Source of the DNA: Clostridium sp031626875
GTDB lineage: Bacteria; Bacillota; Clostridia; Clostridiales; Clostridiaceae
Assembly (NCBI RefSeq): GCF_031626875.1
Contig: NZ_JANDMF010000007.1
Coordinates: forward strand, 62,001-126,000
Direction: 5' to 3'
Length of the DNA stretch: 64,000 nt
In this document: positions 8,352 to 18,468 of the stretch, piece by piece
Numbering within the stretch: the stretch's first letter is position 1
Layout: each line of letters starts with the position of its first letter
Translations under genes and position numbers: made by a program
The notes under the pieces: model-generated
What the model was told of the DNA's origin: nothing
Databases searched by the model: none
The model's input: only the letters and a program-made list of their open reading frames with translations

Positions 8352-9794
8352 ATGAATTCAGTGTGGAATGAAAGCTGTAAATTTGAAAAAAGAAATTCAT
8401 TAGATAAAGATATAGAAACAGATGTATTAATAATTGGAGCTGGGATTGTAGGGCTTCTTACTGGGTATTTATTAAAAGAACAAGGAATTAATGCTATGAT
8501 AATAGATGCTAAAAAAATATGTAGTGGCAATACTAAAAATACCACTGCAAAGATAACTTCTCAGCACGATTTGATTTATGATAAAATAATAAAAGAATAT
8601 GGAGAAGATAGAGCTAAACAATATGCAGAGGCTAATGAGGCTGCTATAAAAAAATATAAAGAAATTATTGAAAAAAATTATATAGATTGCAATTTTGAAG
8701 AAAAGGATGCTTACATATATTCTTTTGAAAAAGATGATAGGTTACAAAAAGAACTTGATGCAGCATTAAAGGCTGGAATTAAAGCTAAAATAGTTTATGA
8801 AACTGACTTACCATTTGAAGTAAATGAGGCTTTAATGTTTGAAAATCAAGCACAATTTAATCCATTAAAATTCTTAAAGGCTATTTCAAATGATTTAGAT
8901 ATTTATGAAAATACAATGGCTCAAGAGATTAAAGATGATGTGGTGACAACTGACAAAGGAAAAATTAAAGCTAATCATATAGTTGTAGCAACACATTATC
9001 CATTTATTAATGCACCTGGTTATTATTTTTTAAGGATGCACCAAGAAAGAAGTTATGTAATAGCATTAGAAAATGCAAGCAATGTAAATGGTATGTATAT
9101 AGATTTAAATGAAAAGGGATTCTCTTTTAGAAATTATGAAAATCTATTGTTAATTGGTGGAGGTTCTGTAAGAACTGGTGAAAATAAAAATGGAGGAGCT
9201 TATGCAAAGATTAGAAAAAAAGCTTGGGAACTTTTCCCTGATGCTAAAGAAGTATATCATTGGGCTGCACAAGATTGTATTACTCCAGATGGAATACCTT
9301 ATATTGGTCAATATGCATCAAATACACCTAATCTTTATGTTGCAACAGGATTTAATAAGTGGGGAATGACAAGTTCTATGGTATCAGCACAAATAATCTC
9401 AGATATGATTCTTGGTAAAGAAAATGAACTTAGTCATATATTTTCTCCTCATAGATTTGATTTTTCAGCATATATTAACCAATTGGTTAAGGATGGAGCA
9501 GAGACAGTAAAAAACTTTACTATGCAAAAGATTTATATTCCACTTGAGAATAGAAGACATATTAAAGTGGGAGAAGCAGATATAGTTGAGTATGAAGGTA
9601 GGAAGGTTGGTGTATATAGAGATTCTGAAGAAAAATATCATATGGTGTCTACAAAGTGTTCCCATTTAGGTTGTCAACTTCAATGGAATGCAGATGATTT
9701 AACTTGGGAGTGCCCTTGTCATGGATCAAGATATGATTATAATGGCAATTGGATTGAAGGACCAAGTATTCATAATATAGAGAATGATAAATAG
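8352..9794 (+). CDS. FAD-dependent amine-oxidase/glycine-oxidase-like protein with C-terminal Rieske [2Fe-2S] domain
   Basis: 480 residues. Residues 22-400 are a DAO-type FAD oxidoreductase: dinucleotide motif VLIIGAGIVGLLTGYLL, then CSGNTKNTTAKITSQHD, and a C-terminal FAD-contact region TGFNKWGMTSSMVSAQ. Residues about 410-480 are a Rieske domain with both cluster boxes, CSHLGC (near residue 435) and CPCHGSRYDYNG (near 453). Such fusions occur in many Firmicutes; the physiological substrate is not established here. It is a single-gene unit with a GAGGTGA ribosome site and its own terminator. Confidence 0.88.
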   Translation: MNSVWNESCKFEKRNSLDKDIETDVLIIGAGIVGLLTGYLLKEQGINAMIIDAKKICSGNTKNTTAKITSQHDLIYDKIIKEYGEDRAKQYAEANEAAIKKYKEIIEKNYIDCNFEEKDAYIYSFEKDDRLQKELDAALKAGIKAKIVYETDLPFEVNEALMFENQAQFNPLKFLKAISNDLDIYENTMAQEIKDDVVTTDKGKIKANHIVVATHYPFINAPGYYFLRMHQERSYVIALENASNVNGMYIDLNEKGFSFRNYENLLLIGGGSVRTGENKNGGAYAKIRKKAWELFPDAKEVYHWAAQDCITPDGIPYIGQYASNTPNLYVATGFNKWGMTSSMVSAQIISDMILGKENELSHIFSPHRFDFSAYINQLVKDGAETVKNFTMQKIYIPLENRRHIKVGEADIVEYEGRKVGVYRDSEEKYHMVSTKCSHLGCQLQWNADDLTWECPCHGSRYDYNGNWIEGPSIHNIENDK

Positions 9795-9796
9795 AG

Positions 9797-9825
9797 AAAA
9801 AGTCGTACAAAGTACGACTTTTTTC
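9797..9825 (+). terminator. Rho-independent terminator
   Basis: 12-bp stem AAAAAGTCGTAC / GTACGACTTTTT with a 3-nt loop, immediately after the stop of the FAD/Rieske gene. Confidence 0.9.
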
Positions 9826-9888
9826 TTGGAAAATAATAGACTTAAGTTTATAATAGATAGAGCATAAATTTAGAATAGGAGAGAAGGA

Positions 9889-11622
9889 ATGAAGTTAATT
9901 TTAAAGTACATAAAAAAGTATAAGTTATTGGCTATCTTTAATGTATTTTCAATATTTGGTTTTGCACTGGTTGAACTAGGAATACCAACTATTATGGCAA
10001 AGGTTATTGATAGAGGAATAGCTAATAAAGATATAGTGTATATCAAAAGAATGGGAATTATAATAATTGCAATATCAATTCTTGGTTCACTAGGAACAAT
10101 TCTTTTAGGATATTGCTCAGCAAAAATCTCAACAAATGTAACTAGAGATATTAGAAATGATATATTCACTAAAGTTCAAGGATTTTCTCATAGTGAATAT
10201 AATAAATTTGGAATATCTTCTATGATAACAAGAACAACAAATGATGCTTTTCAGCTTTTACAATTTATGAACACACTTCTTAGAATGGCATTAATAACTC
10301 CATTAATGTTTATTATAAGTTTAATTATGATAGTTAAAACAAGCTTGCCATTAACAGTGGTATTAGCTGTGACTATACCTTTTATTATAGTAAGTGTAAT
10401 TGTAATAGCTAAAATATCACATCCATTATCAGAAACACAGCAAAAGAGGTTAGATAAACTAAATAGAATTTCTAGAGAAAATCTAACTGGAATTAGAGTT
10501 ATAAGGGCTTTTGGAAATGATAAATATGAAAAAGAGAGATTTGCTAAAACAAATGGTGACTATGCAGATGTATCTAAGAAGCTATTTAAACTTATGGCTA
10601 TTTCACAACCAAGCTTCTTCTTGCTTCTTAACATAGCTATTTTGGCTATTTTTTGGATTTCAAGTAATATGATAAATGCAGGAAATCTCCAAGTTGGACA
10701 ATTAGTTGCTTTTATAGAATACTTATTTCATGCTATGTTTTCTATAATGTTATTTTCAACTGTGTTTGTTATGTATCCAAAAGCACAGGTTTCTGCAAAT
10801 AGAATAGGGGAAATATTAAATGAACATCCACTAATAAAAAATCCTAAGAATGGAATTAAGGAAGCTAAAAGAATAGAAACAATTGAATTTGATCATGTGA
10901 CATTTAAATATCCAAATGGAGAAGAATCAACTTTAAAGGATATTTCATTTAAAGCAAAAAAAGGAGAAACTATCGCATTTATAGGAAGTACTGGAAGTGG
11001 GAAAAGTACATTAATCAATTTAGTCCCAAGATTTTATGATGTTACTGAAGGTAGTATAAAAATAGATGGAATAGATATAAGAGAATATGATTTAAAAGTT
11101 TTAAGAAAAAGAATGGGATTTATTCCACAGCGGACATTACTATTTAAAGGAAGTATATCTACTAATATAAAATTTGGCAAAAGAAATGCTACATATGAAG
11201 AGGTAAAACATTCAGCTAAGATATCTCAAGCTTATGATTTTATTTCACGTAAACCTGGAAAGTTTGATGAAGAGATAAGTGAAGGTGGCTCAAATGTATC
11301 AGGAGGACAAAAGCAAAGGTTGTCCATAGCTAGAGCAATAGTTAGAAAACCAGAAATTTATATTTTTGATGATAGTTTTTCTGCATTAGATTTTAAGACA
11401 GATGCAATCCTTAGAGGAAGATTAAAGGAAGTAACAACGGAATCTATAGTTTTAATAGTGGCTCAAAGGATAGGTTCAATACTTAATGCGGATAAAATAA
11501 TAGTGTTAAATGAAGGTGAAATAGTTGGCACTGGAACACATAAAGAATTATTAAAGAGTTGCGAAATTTACAAAGAGATAGCAGCATCTCAGCTTACAGA
11601 GGAGGAATTAAGAAATGCATAA
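9889..11622 (+). CDS. Heterodimeric ABC exporter half, degenerate-site subunit
   Basis: 577 residues: six-helix exporter membrane domain (1-310) and a nucleotide-binding domain (about 335-577). Walker A is GSTGSGKST and the signature VSGGQKQRL is canonical, but Walker B ends FDDSFSALD, with Asp where the catalytic Glu should be, and the H-loop is VAQRIGSI with Gln instead of His. This is the inactive-site half of a TM287/288- or LmrCD-type heterodimer. It overlaps its partner gene by 8 nt. Exporters of this type usually pump drugs or peptides; the substrate is not evident. A GGAGAGAAGG ribosome site precedes the ATG. Confidence 0.92.
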   Translation: MKLILKYIKKYKLLAIFNVFSIFGFALVELGIPTIMAKVIDRGIANKDIVYIKRMGIIIIAISILGSLGTILLGYCSAKISTNVTRDIRNDIFTKVQGFSHSEYNKFGISSMITRTTNDAFQLLQFMNTLLRMALITPLMFIISLIMIVKTSLPLTVVLAVTIPFIIVSVIVIAKISHPLSETQQKRLDKLNRISRENLTGIRVIRAFGNDKYEKERFAKTNGDYADVSKKLFKLMAISQPSFFLLLNIAILAIFWISSNMINAGNLQVGQLVAFIEYLFHAMFSIMLFSTVFVMYPKAQVSANRIGEILNEHPLIKNPKNGIKEAKRIETIEFDHVTFKYPNGEESTLKDISFKAKKGETIAFIGSTGSGKSTLINLVPRFYDVTEGSIKIDGIDIREYDLKVLRKRMGFIPQRTLLFKGSISTNIKFGKRNATYEEVKHSAKISQAYDFISRKPGKFDEEISEGGSNVSGGQKQRLSIARAIVRKPEIYIFDDSFSALDFKTDAILRGRLKEVTTESIVLIVAQRIGSILNADKIIVLNEGEIVGTGTHKELLKSCEIYKEIAASQLTEEELRNA

Positions 11623-13378
11623 ATTAAAAAATACAATAAATAAAATTTCTCCATTTGTAAAACCATATAAGTGGCCATTCATTGGTGCTATAATCTGTAT
11701 AATATCAGCAGCTATATTTAATGCTTTATCCCCAAGAGTAGAAGGACTTATTATAACACGTCTTACGGAAGATGTATTTTCAGGTCTGCCAGTAAATTTT
11801 CATTACATATTTAAAATATTAATCCTACTAGCCTTTATATATATTGGAAGTACTTTATCAACTTATTTAACAAGTTTTCTAATTACCAATGCAATTCAAA
11901 ATACTATGAAAGATTTGAGGAATGCTCTTCAGGATAAAATAAGAAGACTGCCAGTTAGTTATTTTGATAAAAATAGTTATGGAGATGTATTAAGTCGTAT
12001 AACCAATGATGTTGATACTATATCAAATGCTCTTCAACAAAGTTTTAATCAGGTTCTAAATGCAATACTTTCAGTTATTTTAGCTTTAGCTATGATGTAT
12101 AGTATAAATTTAGAAATGGCTCTTTTAGCTACATTGATTATTCCAATAAGTATAATTATATCTAGATTTATAGTGAAAATATCTCAAAATCTTTTCTATA
12201 GACAACAAAAAGCTTTAGGTGAACTTAATGGAAAAGTTCAAGAGATGTACACTGGTTTTAATGAAATAAAACTTTATGGAAAAGAAGAAGATGCTATTAA
12301 AGAGTTTAAATTTATAAATGAAGAACTAACAAACTCAGGATTCAAAGCTCAATTTATTTCTGGTACTATGTCTCCACTAGTTTCATTAGTTTGTTATCTT
12401 GGAATAGCAGTTATTGGTATGGTTGGAGCAATAAAATCCATAAGTGGAGGTATAACAGTAGGTAATTTACAAGCGTTTATTCGTTATATATGGCAAATAA
12501 ATCAACCACTTACACAGGTGACACAACTTTCATCAGCAATTCAATCAGCCTTTGCTGCAGTTGAACGTGTTTTTGAAATACTTGAAGAAGAAGAGCAATC
12601 TTTAGATAAAGAAAATTCTTCTAAGCTAGATAACCCAAAGGGAAATGTTACTTTTGAACATGTGAAGTTTGGCTATAGTGAAGATAAAACATTGATTCAT
12701 GATTTAAATGCAGAGGTAAAGAGTGGACAGATGGTAGCTATAGTTGGACCAACAGGAGCAGGGAAAACTACACTTATTAATTTGCTTATGCGATTTTACG
12801 AAATTCAAGGTGGAGCTATAAAAATAGATGGTGTAGATACACAAGATATGAAACGTGAAGATTTACGTGCCTTATTTGGAATGGTTCTACAAGATACTTG
12901 GCTATTTAATGGAACTATTTTTGAAAATATAGAGTATGGTAGATTTGGAGTTAGTAAGGAAGAGATTATAGAAGCTGCAAAAATAGCAAATGTACATCAT
13001 TTTATAAAAACTTTGCCTGATGGATATAATATGTTTTTAAATGAAGAAGCATCAAATATATCTCAAGGAGAGAAGCAACTACTTACAATAGCAAGGGCTA
13101 TAATTTCAGATCCAGCCATATTAATACTAGATGAAGCTACAAGTTCAGTTGATACAAGGTTAGAATTATTACTACAAAAGGCCATGAAAAATGTTATGAA
13201 GGGTAGAACAAGCTTTGTAATCGCTCATAGACTTTCAACTATACGCAGTGCTGATTTGATTCTTGTAATAAATGATGGAAACATAATAGAGCAAGGAACC
13301 CATGAAGAACTAATGAAAATGAAGGGATTCTATGAAAACTTATATAATAGTCAATTTGCTGATTCTATAGAAAATTAA
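11615..13378 (+). CDS. Heterodimeric ABC exporter half, catalytic subunit
   Basis: 587 residues: membrane domain (1-330) with exporter coupling-helix features (LPVSYFDKNSYGDVLSRITND), then the nucleotide-binding domain with Walker A GPTGAGKTT, Walker B ILILDEATSSVD (catalytic Glu present) and H-loop IAHRLST. Its signature is ISQGEKQLL rather than LSGGQ. A degenerate signature in this subunit pairs with the degenerate Walker B/H-loop of the partner, so one of the two ATP sites is non-hydrolytic, as known for TM287/288-type transporters. A GAGGAGG ribosome site lies inside the upstream gene; translation is probably coupled. Confidence 0.93.
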   Translation: MHKLKNTINKISPFVKPYKWPFIGAIICIISAAIFNALSPRVEGLIITRLTEDVFSGLPVNFHYIFKILILLAFIYIGSTLSTYLTSFLITNAIQNTMKDLRNALQDKIRRLPVSYFDKNSYGDVLSRITNDVDTISNALQQSFNQVLNAILSVILALAMMYSINLEMALLATLIIPISIIISRFIVKISQNLFYRQQKALGELNGKVQEMYTGFNEIKLYGKEEDAIKEFKFINEELTNSGFKAQFISGTMSPLVSLVCYLGIAVIGMVGAIKSISGGITVGNLQAFIRYIWQINQPLTQVTQLSSAIQSAFAAVERVFEILEEEEQSLDKENSSKLDNPKGNVTFEHVKFGYSEDKTLIHDLNAEVKSGQMVAIVGPTGAGKTTLINLLMRFYEIQGGAIKIDGVDTQDMKREDLRALFGMVLQDTWLFNGTIFENIEYGRFGVSKEEIIEAAKIANVHHFIKTLPDGYNMFLNEEASNISQGEKQLLTIARAIISDPAILILDEATSSVDTRLELLLQKAMKNVMKGRTSFVIAHRLSTIRSADLILVINDGNIIEQGTHEELMKMKGFYENLYNSQFADSIEN

Positions 13379-13383
13379 TATAG

Positions 13384-13425
13384 AGAGTTATAATTAATGG
13401 AAAATTCATTAATTATAGCTCTTTT
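13384..13425. terminator. Terminator between convergent ABC operons
   Basis: 15-bp stem (13385-13399 with 13407-13421, one G-T wobble), CTTTT on the right. It lies between the exporter operon and the minus-strand ABC array and probably serves both. Confidence 0.75.
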
Positions 13426-13430
13426 ATCAT

Positions 13431-15770
13431 TTATTCTGTTCTTAAGGCTTCAACAGGATCTTTTTTTGCTGCCATTTTTGAAGGAATTAAACCTCCAAGT
13501 AATGTAAGTGACACACTAAGTATAATTAATCCAATGGCATGAAGTGGATTAAGCTTAGCAACATTTGCAAGAGTAGTTAAATTCTCTAGTATTTTATTTA
13601 CAGGAATAGTAATCAAGTATGCTACAACTATGCTTAAGATACCAGATGATGCACCAATAATAAAGGTTTCAGCATTAAATACACGAGTAATATCTTTTTT
13701 TCTTGCGCCTAATGCACGTAAAACCCCTATTTCTTTAGTTCTTTCTAAAACAGAAATATAGGTTATAATTCCAATCATAATCAATGAAACTACAAGAGAA
13801 ATTGCAGTAAAAGTAATAAGAACTAAAGTTATAGCATTCATTATTCCTTCAGTTAGTTTGGTAATAGAACTTGCAAGGTCAGTATAAATTATTGAGTTTT
13901 CTTTAGATTTTCCTTGATTATATTCATCAAGATATTTTAAGACAGCATCTTTAGATTGAAAGTTTGTAGGATATAAATAAATCATATATGGAACAGATTC
14001 TCCACCTAGATGTGATAGTAAATTAGCTTTAGCTCCAGAATCTAAATTTTCCATAGTAATAACATTGTATTTTGAATCACGTTGTGCCTTTACAATTTCA
14101 GAATTTTTAGCAGAATCTATTACTCGTTGAACAAGTTTGTCACTATAAGTAACTCCATTACCTAGAATTCCATAAGGAACATCTTCTTTTAATCTAACTA
14201 CTCCAGAGATTTTTAAAGTAATACTATTTTTTGAATTATACATTGCATTATAATCAGTATTTGGAAGAAAGGTATCCATTTCAGTTTTAACATAAAAGTC
14301 ATTATTAGTAATAAGTTTAAATTCTGTACCAACTATATTGTTAAAATCAATATTTTCAACATTATTTATACTAAATCCGAGATTTTTTAGAGTAGATAAA
14401 TTTATACGATTTTGAGAATCTACAACTATCATTAAATTTGTTTCATTTTCAGGAAATTTTCCTGCAAGAAGATCATAATTTTTTTCTAAGTATGATGTAG
14501 ATGAAGGATCTAGTGGCTCAGGATAAGTTGATAATCCCATAGATTCACTGTTAGCATTTTCTCTATTTATACCAACAGGTAAGGAGACTTGTGATATTAC
14601 TCCCTTTTTTTTACGAAGTATGTTCATGCCAGTCATTCTAGCATATCCAATACTGTTTAGAATTTTAGGATTTATATTATTAATATACTTAATATAATCC
14701 TCTGTAATAATATTTGTATGACTTAATAAGTTTTTTATAGGATTAAAAAGATGTAATTTATTAGATTCATTAGCAGGAATGGTATCTTTTTTTTTATTCA
14801 TCATTTCTCCAGGCATTTTTTGGATGCTTTCCTCATTAGTATTAATAGCAGTCCGAGAAATAGTAATAGGGAATTCAGATAAAGCATTCTTTTGGTATTT
14901 ATCAATTTGAATCTGAAGCCCTGATGATAGGCTAAGTATTAAAGCTATAGCAATTAAACCAATGCTTGAAGCAAAGGCCGTTAGAGCAGTTCTACATTTT
15001 TTAGTTGATATATTTTTACCGGATAATTTTAGCGCAGTAAAAAAATTCATACTAGTCTTTTTTAGTGAATATTTTTTTTCAACTTTTGCATCTTTATAAG
15101 GATTAGAGTCAGAGATTATATTACCATCTTTAAAGTTAACTATACGGTCTGCATAATTTTCTGCAAGTTCAGAATTGTGAGTAACCATAATAACTAGTTT
15201 ATCATGAGCGATTTTCTTAATAAGTTCCATAATTTGTTCACTAGTCGTGGTATCTAAGGCTCCTGTTGGTTCATCCGCTAAAATAATATCAGGGTCATTT
15301 GCAAGAGCACGAGCTATAGCAACTCTTTGCATCTGTCCTCCAGAAAGCTGATTTGGTTTTTTTTGTATATGGTCCTTTAATCCAACTTCCTCCAAAACTT
15401 TTAGCGCTTTTTTATGTTTCTTAGAGGCAGAAACACCACTTAAAGCCATTCCAATTTCTACATTATCTATAATGCTTAAATGAGTAATTAAGTTATAGCT
15501 TTGAAAAATAAAGCCTATACTATTATTGCGATAAGCATCCCAATCTGAATCTTTAAATGCTTTTGTTGATGTATCATTAATAATTAAGTCACCACTATCA
15601 TATTTATCAAGACCACCTATTATATTTAAGCAAGTGGTTTTTCCAGAGCCACTTAGACCTAAGATTGCAACGAATTCATTTTTTCTAAAGTTTAGGCTAA
15701 CATTATTTAATGCAACTTGTGTAAAATCTCCTGTTGTATAACTTTTTTTAATATCTTTTAATTGGAGCAC
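13431..15770 (-). CDS. ABC ATPase-permease fusion (MacB/FtsX type), paralog 1
   Basis: 779 residues. The N-terminal ATPase (1-225) is of the LolD/MacB class (Walker A GLSGSGKTT, signature LSGGQMQRVA, Walker B IILADEPTGALD). A linker leads to one membrane helix (about 262-282), a large external domain (about 290-650) and three C-terminal helices of an FtsX permease domain with YISVLERTKEIGVLRALGAR. It is one of three tandem paralogs (with 15942-18302 and 18469-20832). The ATPase and C-terminal permease are nearly invariant while the external domain differs, suggesting different ligands. It starts at GTG. Likely role: resistance to or sensing of envelope-active peptides together with the divergent two-component system. 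Confidence 0.9.
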   Translation of the reverse strand: MLQLKDIKKSYTTGDFTQVALNNVSLNFRKNEFVAILGLSGSGKTTCLNIIGGLDKYDSGDLIINDTSTKAFKDSDWDAYRNNSIGFIFQSYNLITHLSIIDNVEIGMALSGVSASKKHKKALKVLEEVGLKDHIQKKPNQLSGGQMQRVAIARALANDPDIILADEPTGALDTTTSEQIMELIKKIAHDKLVIMVTHNSELAENYADRIVNFKDGNIISDSNPYKDAKVEKKYSLKKTSMNFFTALKLSGKNISTKKCRTALTAFASSIGLIAIALILSLSSGLQIQIDKYQKNALSEFPITISRTAINTNEESIQKMPGEMMNKKKDTIPANESNKLHLFNPIKNLLSHTNIITEDYIKYINNINPKILNSIGYARMTGMNILRKKKGVISQVSLPVGINRENANSESMGLSTYPEPLDPSSTSYLEKNYDLLAGKFPENETNLMIVVDSQNRINLSTLKNLGFSINNVENIDFNNIVGTEFKLITNNDFYVKTEMDTFLPNTDYNAMYNSKNSITLKISGVVRLKEDVPYGILGNGVTYSDKLVQRVIDSAKNSEIVKAQRDSKYNVITMENLDSGAKANLLSHLGGESVPYMIYLYPTNFQSKDAVLKYLDEYNQGKSKENSIIYTDLASSITKLTEGIMNAITLVLITFTAISLVVSLIMIGIITYISVLERTKEIGVLRALGARKKDITRVFNAETFIIGASSGILSIVVAYLITIPVNKILENLTTLANVAKLNPLHAIGLIILSVSLTLLGGLIPSKMAAKKDPVEALRTE

Positions 15771-15820
15771 TTTATCTTCTCCCTTTTTATTAATGCAATT
15801 ATAGTATATGAAGTTATTGC

Positions 15821-15833
15821 AAACTAAATGTAA
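15821..15833 (-). promoter_or_regulatory. Putative response-regulator operator upstream of ABC paralog 1
   Basis: Minus-strand TTACATTTAGTTT, followed after about 25 nt by a TATAAT (minus strand). It matches the motif found upstream of the two other paralogs, the two-component operon and the (p)ppGpp synthetase gene. Confidence 0.55.
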
Positions 15834-15893
15834 GATGTAGTGTTTTTTTGCTACTTAGGATAACATGGATTTAAATATGATTGTATAGAATAA

Positions 15894-15917
15894 ACAAAAA
15901 CCACCTATTGGTGGCTT
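15894..15917 (-). terminator. Terminator of ABC paralog 2
   Basis: Minus-strand hairpin AGCCACC-AATA-GGTGGTT followed by TTTGTTTA. It lies 25-48 nt downstream of the paralog 2 stop, so each paralog is probably its own transcription unit. Confidence 0.75.
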
Positions 15918-15941
15918 TCATTTTTAAATTATAGAACTATT

Positions 15942-18302
15942 TTATTCTGTTCTTAAAGCTTCAACAGGATCTTTTTTAGCTGCCATTTTTGAAGGAATTA
16001 AACCTCCAAGTAATGTAAGTGACATACTAAGTACAATCAATCCAATAGCATGAAGTGGATTAAGCTTAGCAACATTTACAAGCTCTGTCTTATTCTCAAT
16101 TATTCTATTTACTGGGATGGTAAGTAAGTATGCTATAACTATGCTTAAGATACCAGATGATGCCCCTATAATAAATGTTTCAGCATTAAACACACGAGTA
16201 ATATCTTTCTTTCTTGCACCTAATGCACGTAGTACACCTATTTCTTTAGTTCTTTCTAAAACAGAGATATAAGTTATTATACCAATCATAATCAATGAAA
16301 CCACAAGAGAAATTCCAGCAAAGGCAATAAGTACAAGTGTTATAGCATTCATAATTCCGCCAGTCATATCAGTCATAGAACTTGCAAGGTCAGTATAGAT
16401 AATTGCATCCTCTTTAGGTTTTCCTTTGTTATAATCATCAAGATAGCTTAAAACAGATTCTTTAGATTGAAAATCAGTAGGGTATAGATAAATCATATAA
16501 GGAATAGATTCTCCACCTAATGATGCTAGTAAATTACTTTTACTTGCATCATTAAGTTTTGCCATATTTATAATATTGTAATTTATTTCACGTTGAGCTT
16601 TTACTATTTCAGAGTCCTTAGATAAATCTATTACACGTTGAATAAGTTTATCACTATAAGCAACTCCAGTACCAACAATTCCAAAAGGAACATCTTCTTT
16701 TAGTCTAACTACTCCAGATATCTTTAAAGGAACACTATTTTTTGAATTATACATAGAAGAATAATCAGTTCCTGGAAGGAAAGTACCCATTTGAGTTTTA
16801 ATATAGAAATCATTATTAGTAATTAATTTGAATTCTGTACCAACTATATCTTTAAAAGATATATTCTCAACATTATCAGTATCAAATCCAAGGTTTTTTA
16901 AAGTAGAGTAGTTAATACGATTTTGTGAATCTACAACTAATACCAAGTTTGTTTCATCTTTTGGATATTCTCCATAAAGAAGATCATAATTTTTTTCTAA
17001 GTAAATCACTGATGAAGGGGTTAAAGGTTCGGGATAGGTGGATAATCCAGAGCCATTCATAGTTGATTCCATTGGTCTATTTGGGTTGTTGGTTACATTT
17101 ATACCAGAAGATAATGATACAGGTGATATTGAACCGTTTTTATCACGAAGAATATTCATACCAGTCATTCTTGTATATCCTATGCTACTTAAAATTTTAG
17201 GATCAATATTATTAATATATTTAATATAATCTTCTGTAATAATATTTGTATGTATGAATGCATTTTTTGCTGGATCATAAAGAATGGCTTTATCTGATTC
17301 TGCTATAGGAATAGTATCTTTTTTACCTCTCATCATTTCTCCACGCATTTTCTGCATACTTTCTTCATCTGTATTCATGGCGGTTTGGGAAATAGTAACA
17401 GGAAATTCAGATAAAGCATTCTTTTGGAATTTATCAATTTGGATTTGGAAACCTGAGGATAAACTAAGTATTAAAGCTATCCCTATAAGACCTATACTTG
17501 AAGCAAAAGCTGTTAAAGTAGTTCTCCATTTTTTAGTTGATATATTTTTACCAGATAATTTTAATGCAGTGAAAAAGCTCATACTAGTCTTTTTTAATGA
17601 ATATTCTTTTTCAGTTTTTATATTGTTATAAGGATTAGAGTCAGAGATTATATGACCATCCTTAAATTCAACTATACGATCAGCATATCCTTTAGCAAGC
17701 TCTGGATTATGAGTAACCATAACTACCAGTTTATCATTAGCAATTTCTTTGATAAGTTCCATAATTTGTTTGCTTGTTGTAGTATCTAAAGCTCCTGTTG
17801 GCTCATCTGCTAAAATTATATCAGGATCATTGGCAAGTGCACGAGCTATAGCCACTCTTTGCATCTGCCCTCCAGAAAGTTGATTTGGTTTCTTATGTAT
17901 ATGATCTTTAAGACCAACTTTTTCTAATACTTCTAAAGCTTTTTTATGTTTCGTTTCAGCAGAAATGCCACTTAATGTCATTCCCATCTCTACATTATCC
18001 ATAATGCTTAAGTGAGTAATTAAGTTATAACTTTGAAATATAAAACCTATACTGTTATTACGATAAGCATCCCAATCTGAATCTTTAAACTGTTTTGTAG
18101 ATTTACCATTTATAATTAAGTCACCACTATCATACTTATCTAATCCACCAATTATATTTAAGCAAGTAGTTTTTCCAGAACCACTTTGCCCTAAAATCGC
18201 AACAAATTCATTCTTTCTAAAATTTAAGCTAACATTATTTAATGCAACTTGTGTAAAATCTCCTGTTGTATAACTTTTCTTGATTTCTTTTAATTGTAAC
18301 AT
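15942..18302 (-). CDS. ABC ATPase-permease fusion (MacB/FtsX type), paralog 2
   Basis: 786 residues with the same layout as its neighbours: ATPase 1-225 (GQSGSGKTT, LSGGQMQRVA, ILADEPTGALD), helix near 265, an external domain rich in Asn/Ser/Asp, and three C-terminal FtsX helices. It differs from paralog 1 mainly between residues 310 and 640. It has a separate upstream promoter region with the shared 13-bp motif and a separate terminator, consistent with independent expression. Known relatives of this fused type occur next to two-component systems in clostridia; function is inferred from that context. Confidence 0.9.
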   Translation of the reverse strand: MLQLKEIKKSYTTGDFTQVALNNVSLNFRKNEFVAILGQSGSGKTTCLNIIGGLDKYDSGDLIINGKSTKQFKDSDWDAYRNNSIGFIFQSYNLITHLSIMDNVEMGMTLSGISAETKHKKALEVLEKVGLKDHIHKKPNQLSGGQMQRVAIARALANDPDIILADEPTGALDTTTSKQIMELIKEIANDKLVVMVTHNPELAKGYADRIVEFKDGHIISDSNPYNNIKTEKEYSLKKTSMSFFTALKLSGKNISTKKWRTTLTAFASSIGLIGIALILSLSSGFQIQIDKFQKNALSEFPVTISQTAMNTDEESMQKMRGEMMRGKKDTIPIAESDKAILYDPAKNAFIHTNIITEDYIKYINNIDPKILSSIGYTRMTGMNILRDKNGSISPVSLSSGINVTNNPNRPMESTMNGSGLSTYPEPLTPSSVIYLEKNYDLLYGEYPKDETNLVLVVDSQNRINYSTLKNLGFDTDNVENISFKDIVGTEFKLITNNDFYIKTQMGTFLPGTDYSSMYNSKNSVPLKISGVVRLKEDVPFGIVGTGVAYSDKLIQRVIDLSKDSEIVKAQREINYNIINMAKLNDASKSNLLASLGGESIPYMIYLYPTDFQSKESVLSYLDDYNKGKPKEDAIIYTDLASSMTDMTGGIMNAITLVLIAFAGISLVVSLIMIGIITYISVLERTKEIGVLRALGARKKDITRVFNAETFIIGASSGILSIVIAYLLTIPVNRIIENKTELVNVAKLNPLHAIGLIVLSMSLTLLGGLIPSKMAAKKDPVEALRTE

Positions 18303-18355
18303 TTGCTCTTCTGCTCCTTTTTAGTAAATTTAAATATAGTATGTGATTATAGTGG

Positions 18356-18368
18356 AAACTAAATGTAA
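18356..18368 (-). promoter_or_regulatory. Putative response-regulator operator upstream of ABC paralog 2
   Basis: Minus-strand TTACATTTAGTTT, identical over 13 bases to the site upstream of paralog 1. A TATATT hexamer follows about 24 nt downstream, the same geometry as at paralog 1. Confidence 0.55.
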
Positions 18369-18411
18369 TATAAAGTGTTTTTCTGTAGTTTTAGAAGAGA
18401 AAACTTATATA

Positions 18412-18459
18412 GAAAATAAAAATACTGTATCCTAGTGCTTTTATACACTAAGATACAGT
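18412..18459 (-). terminator. Terminator of ABC paralog 3
   Basis: 14-bp stem with one mismatch (18424-18437 with 18446-18459), followed on the minus strand by TATTTTTATTTT. Confidence 0.8.
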
Positions 18460-18468
18460 TATAATATT

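Noticed and set aside
9178..9369. A 63-codon plus-strand frame inside the FAD/Rieske gene
   Set aside because: Out-of-frame shadow of a gene with complete domain motifs.
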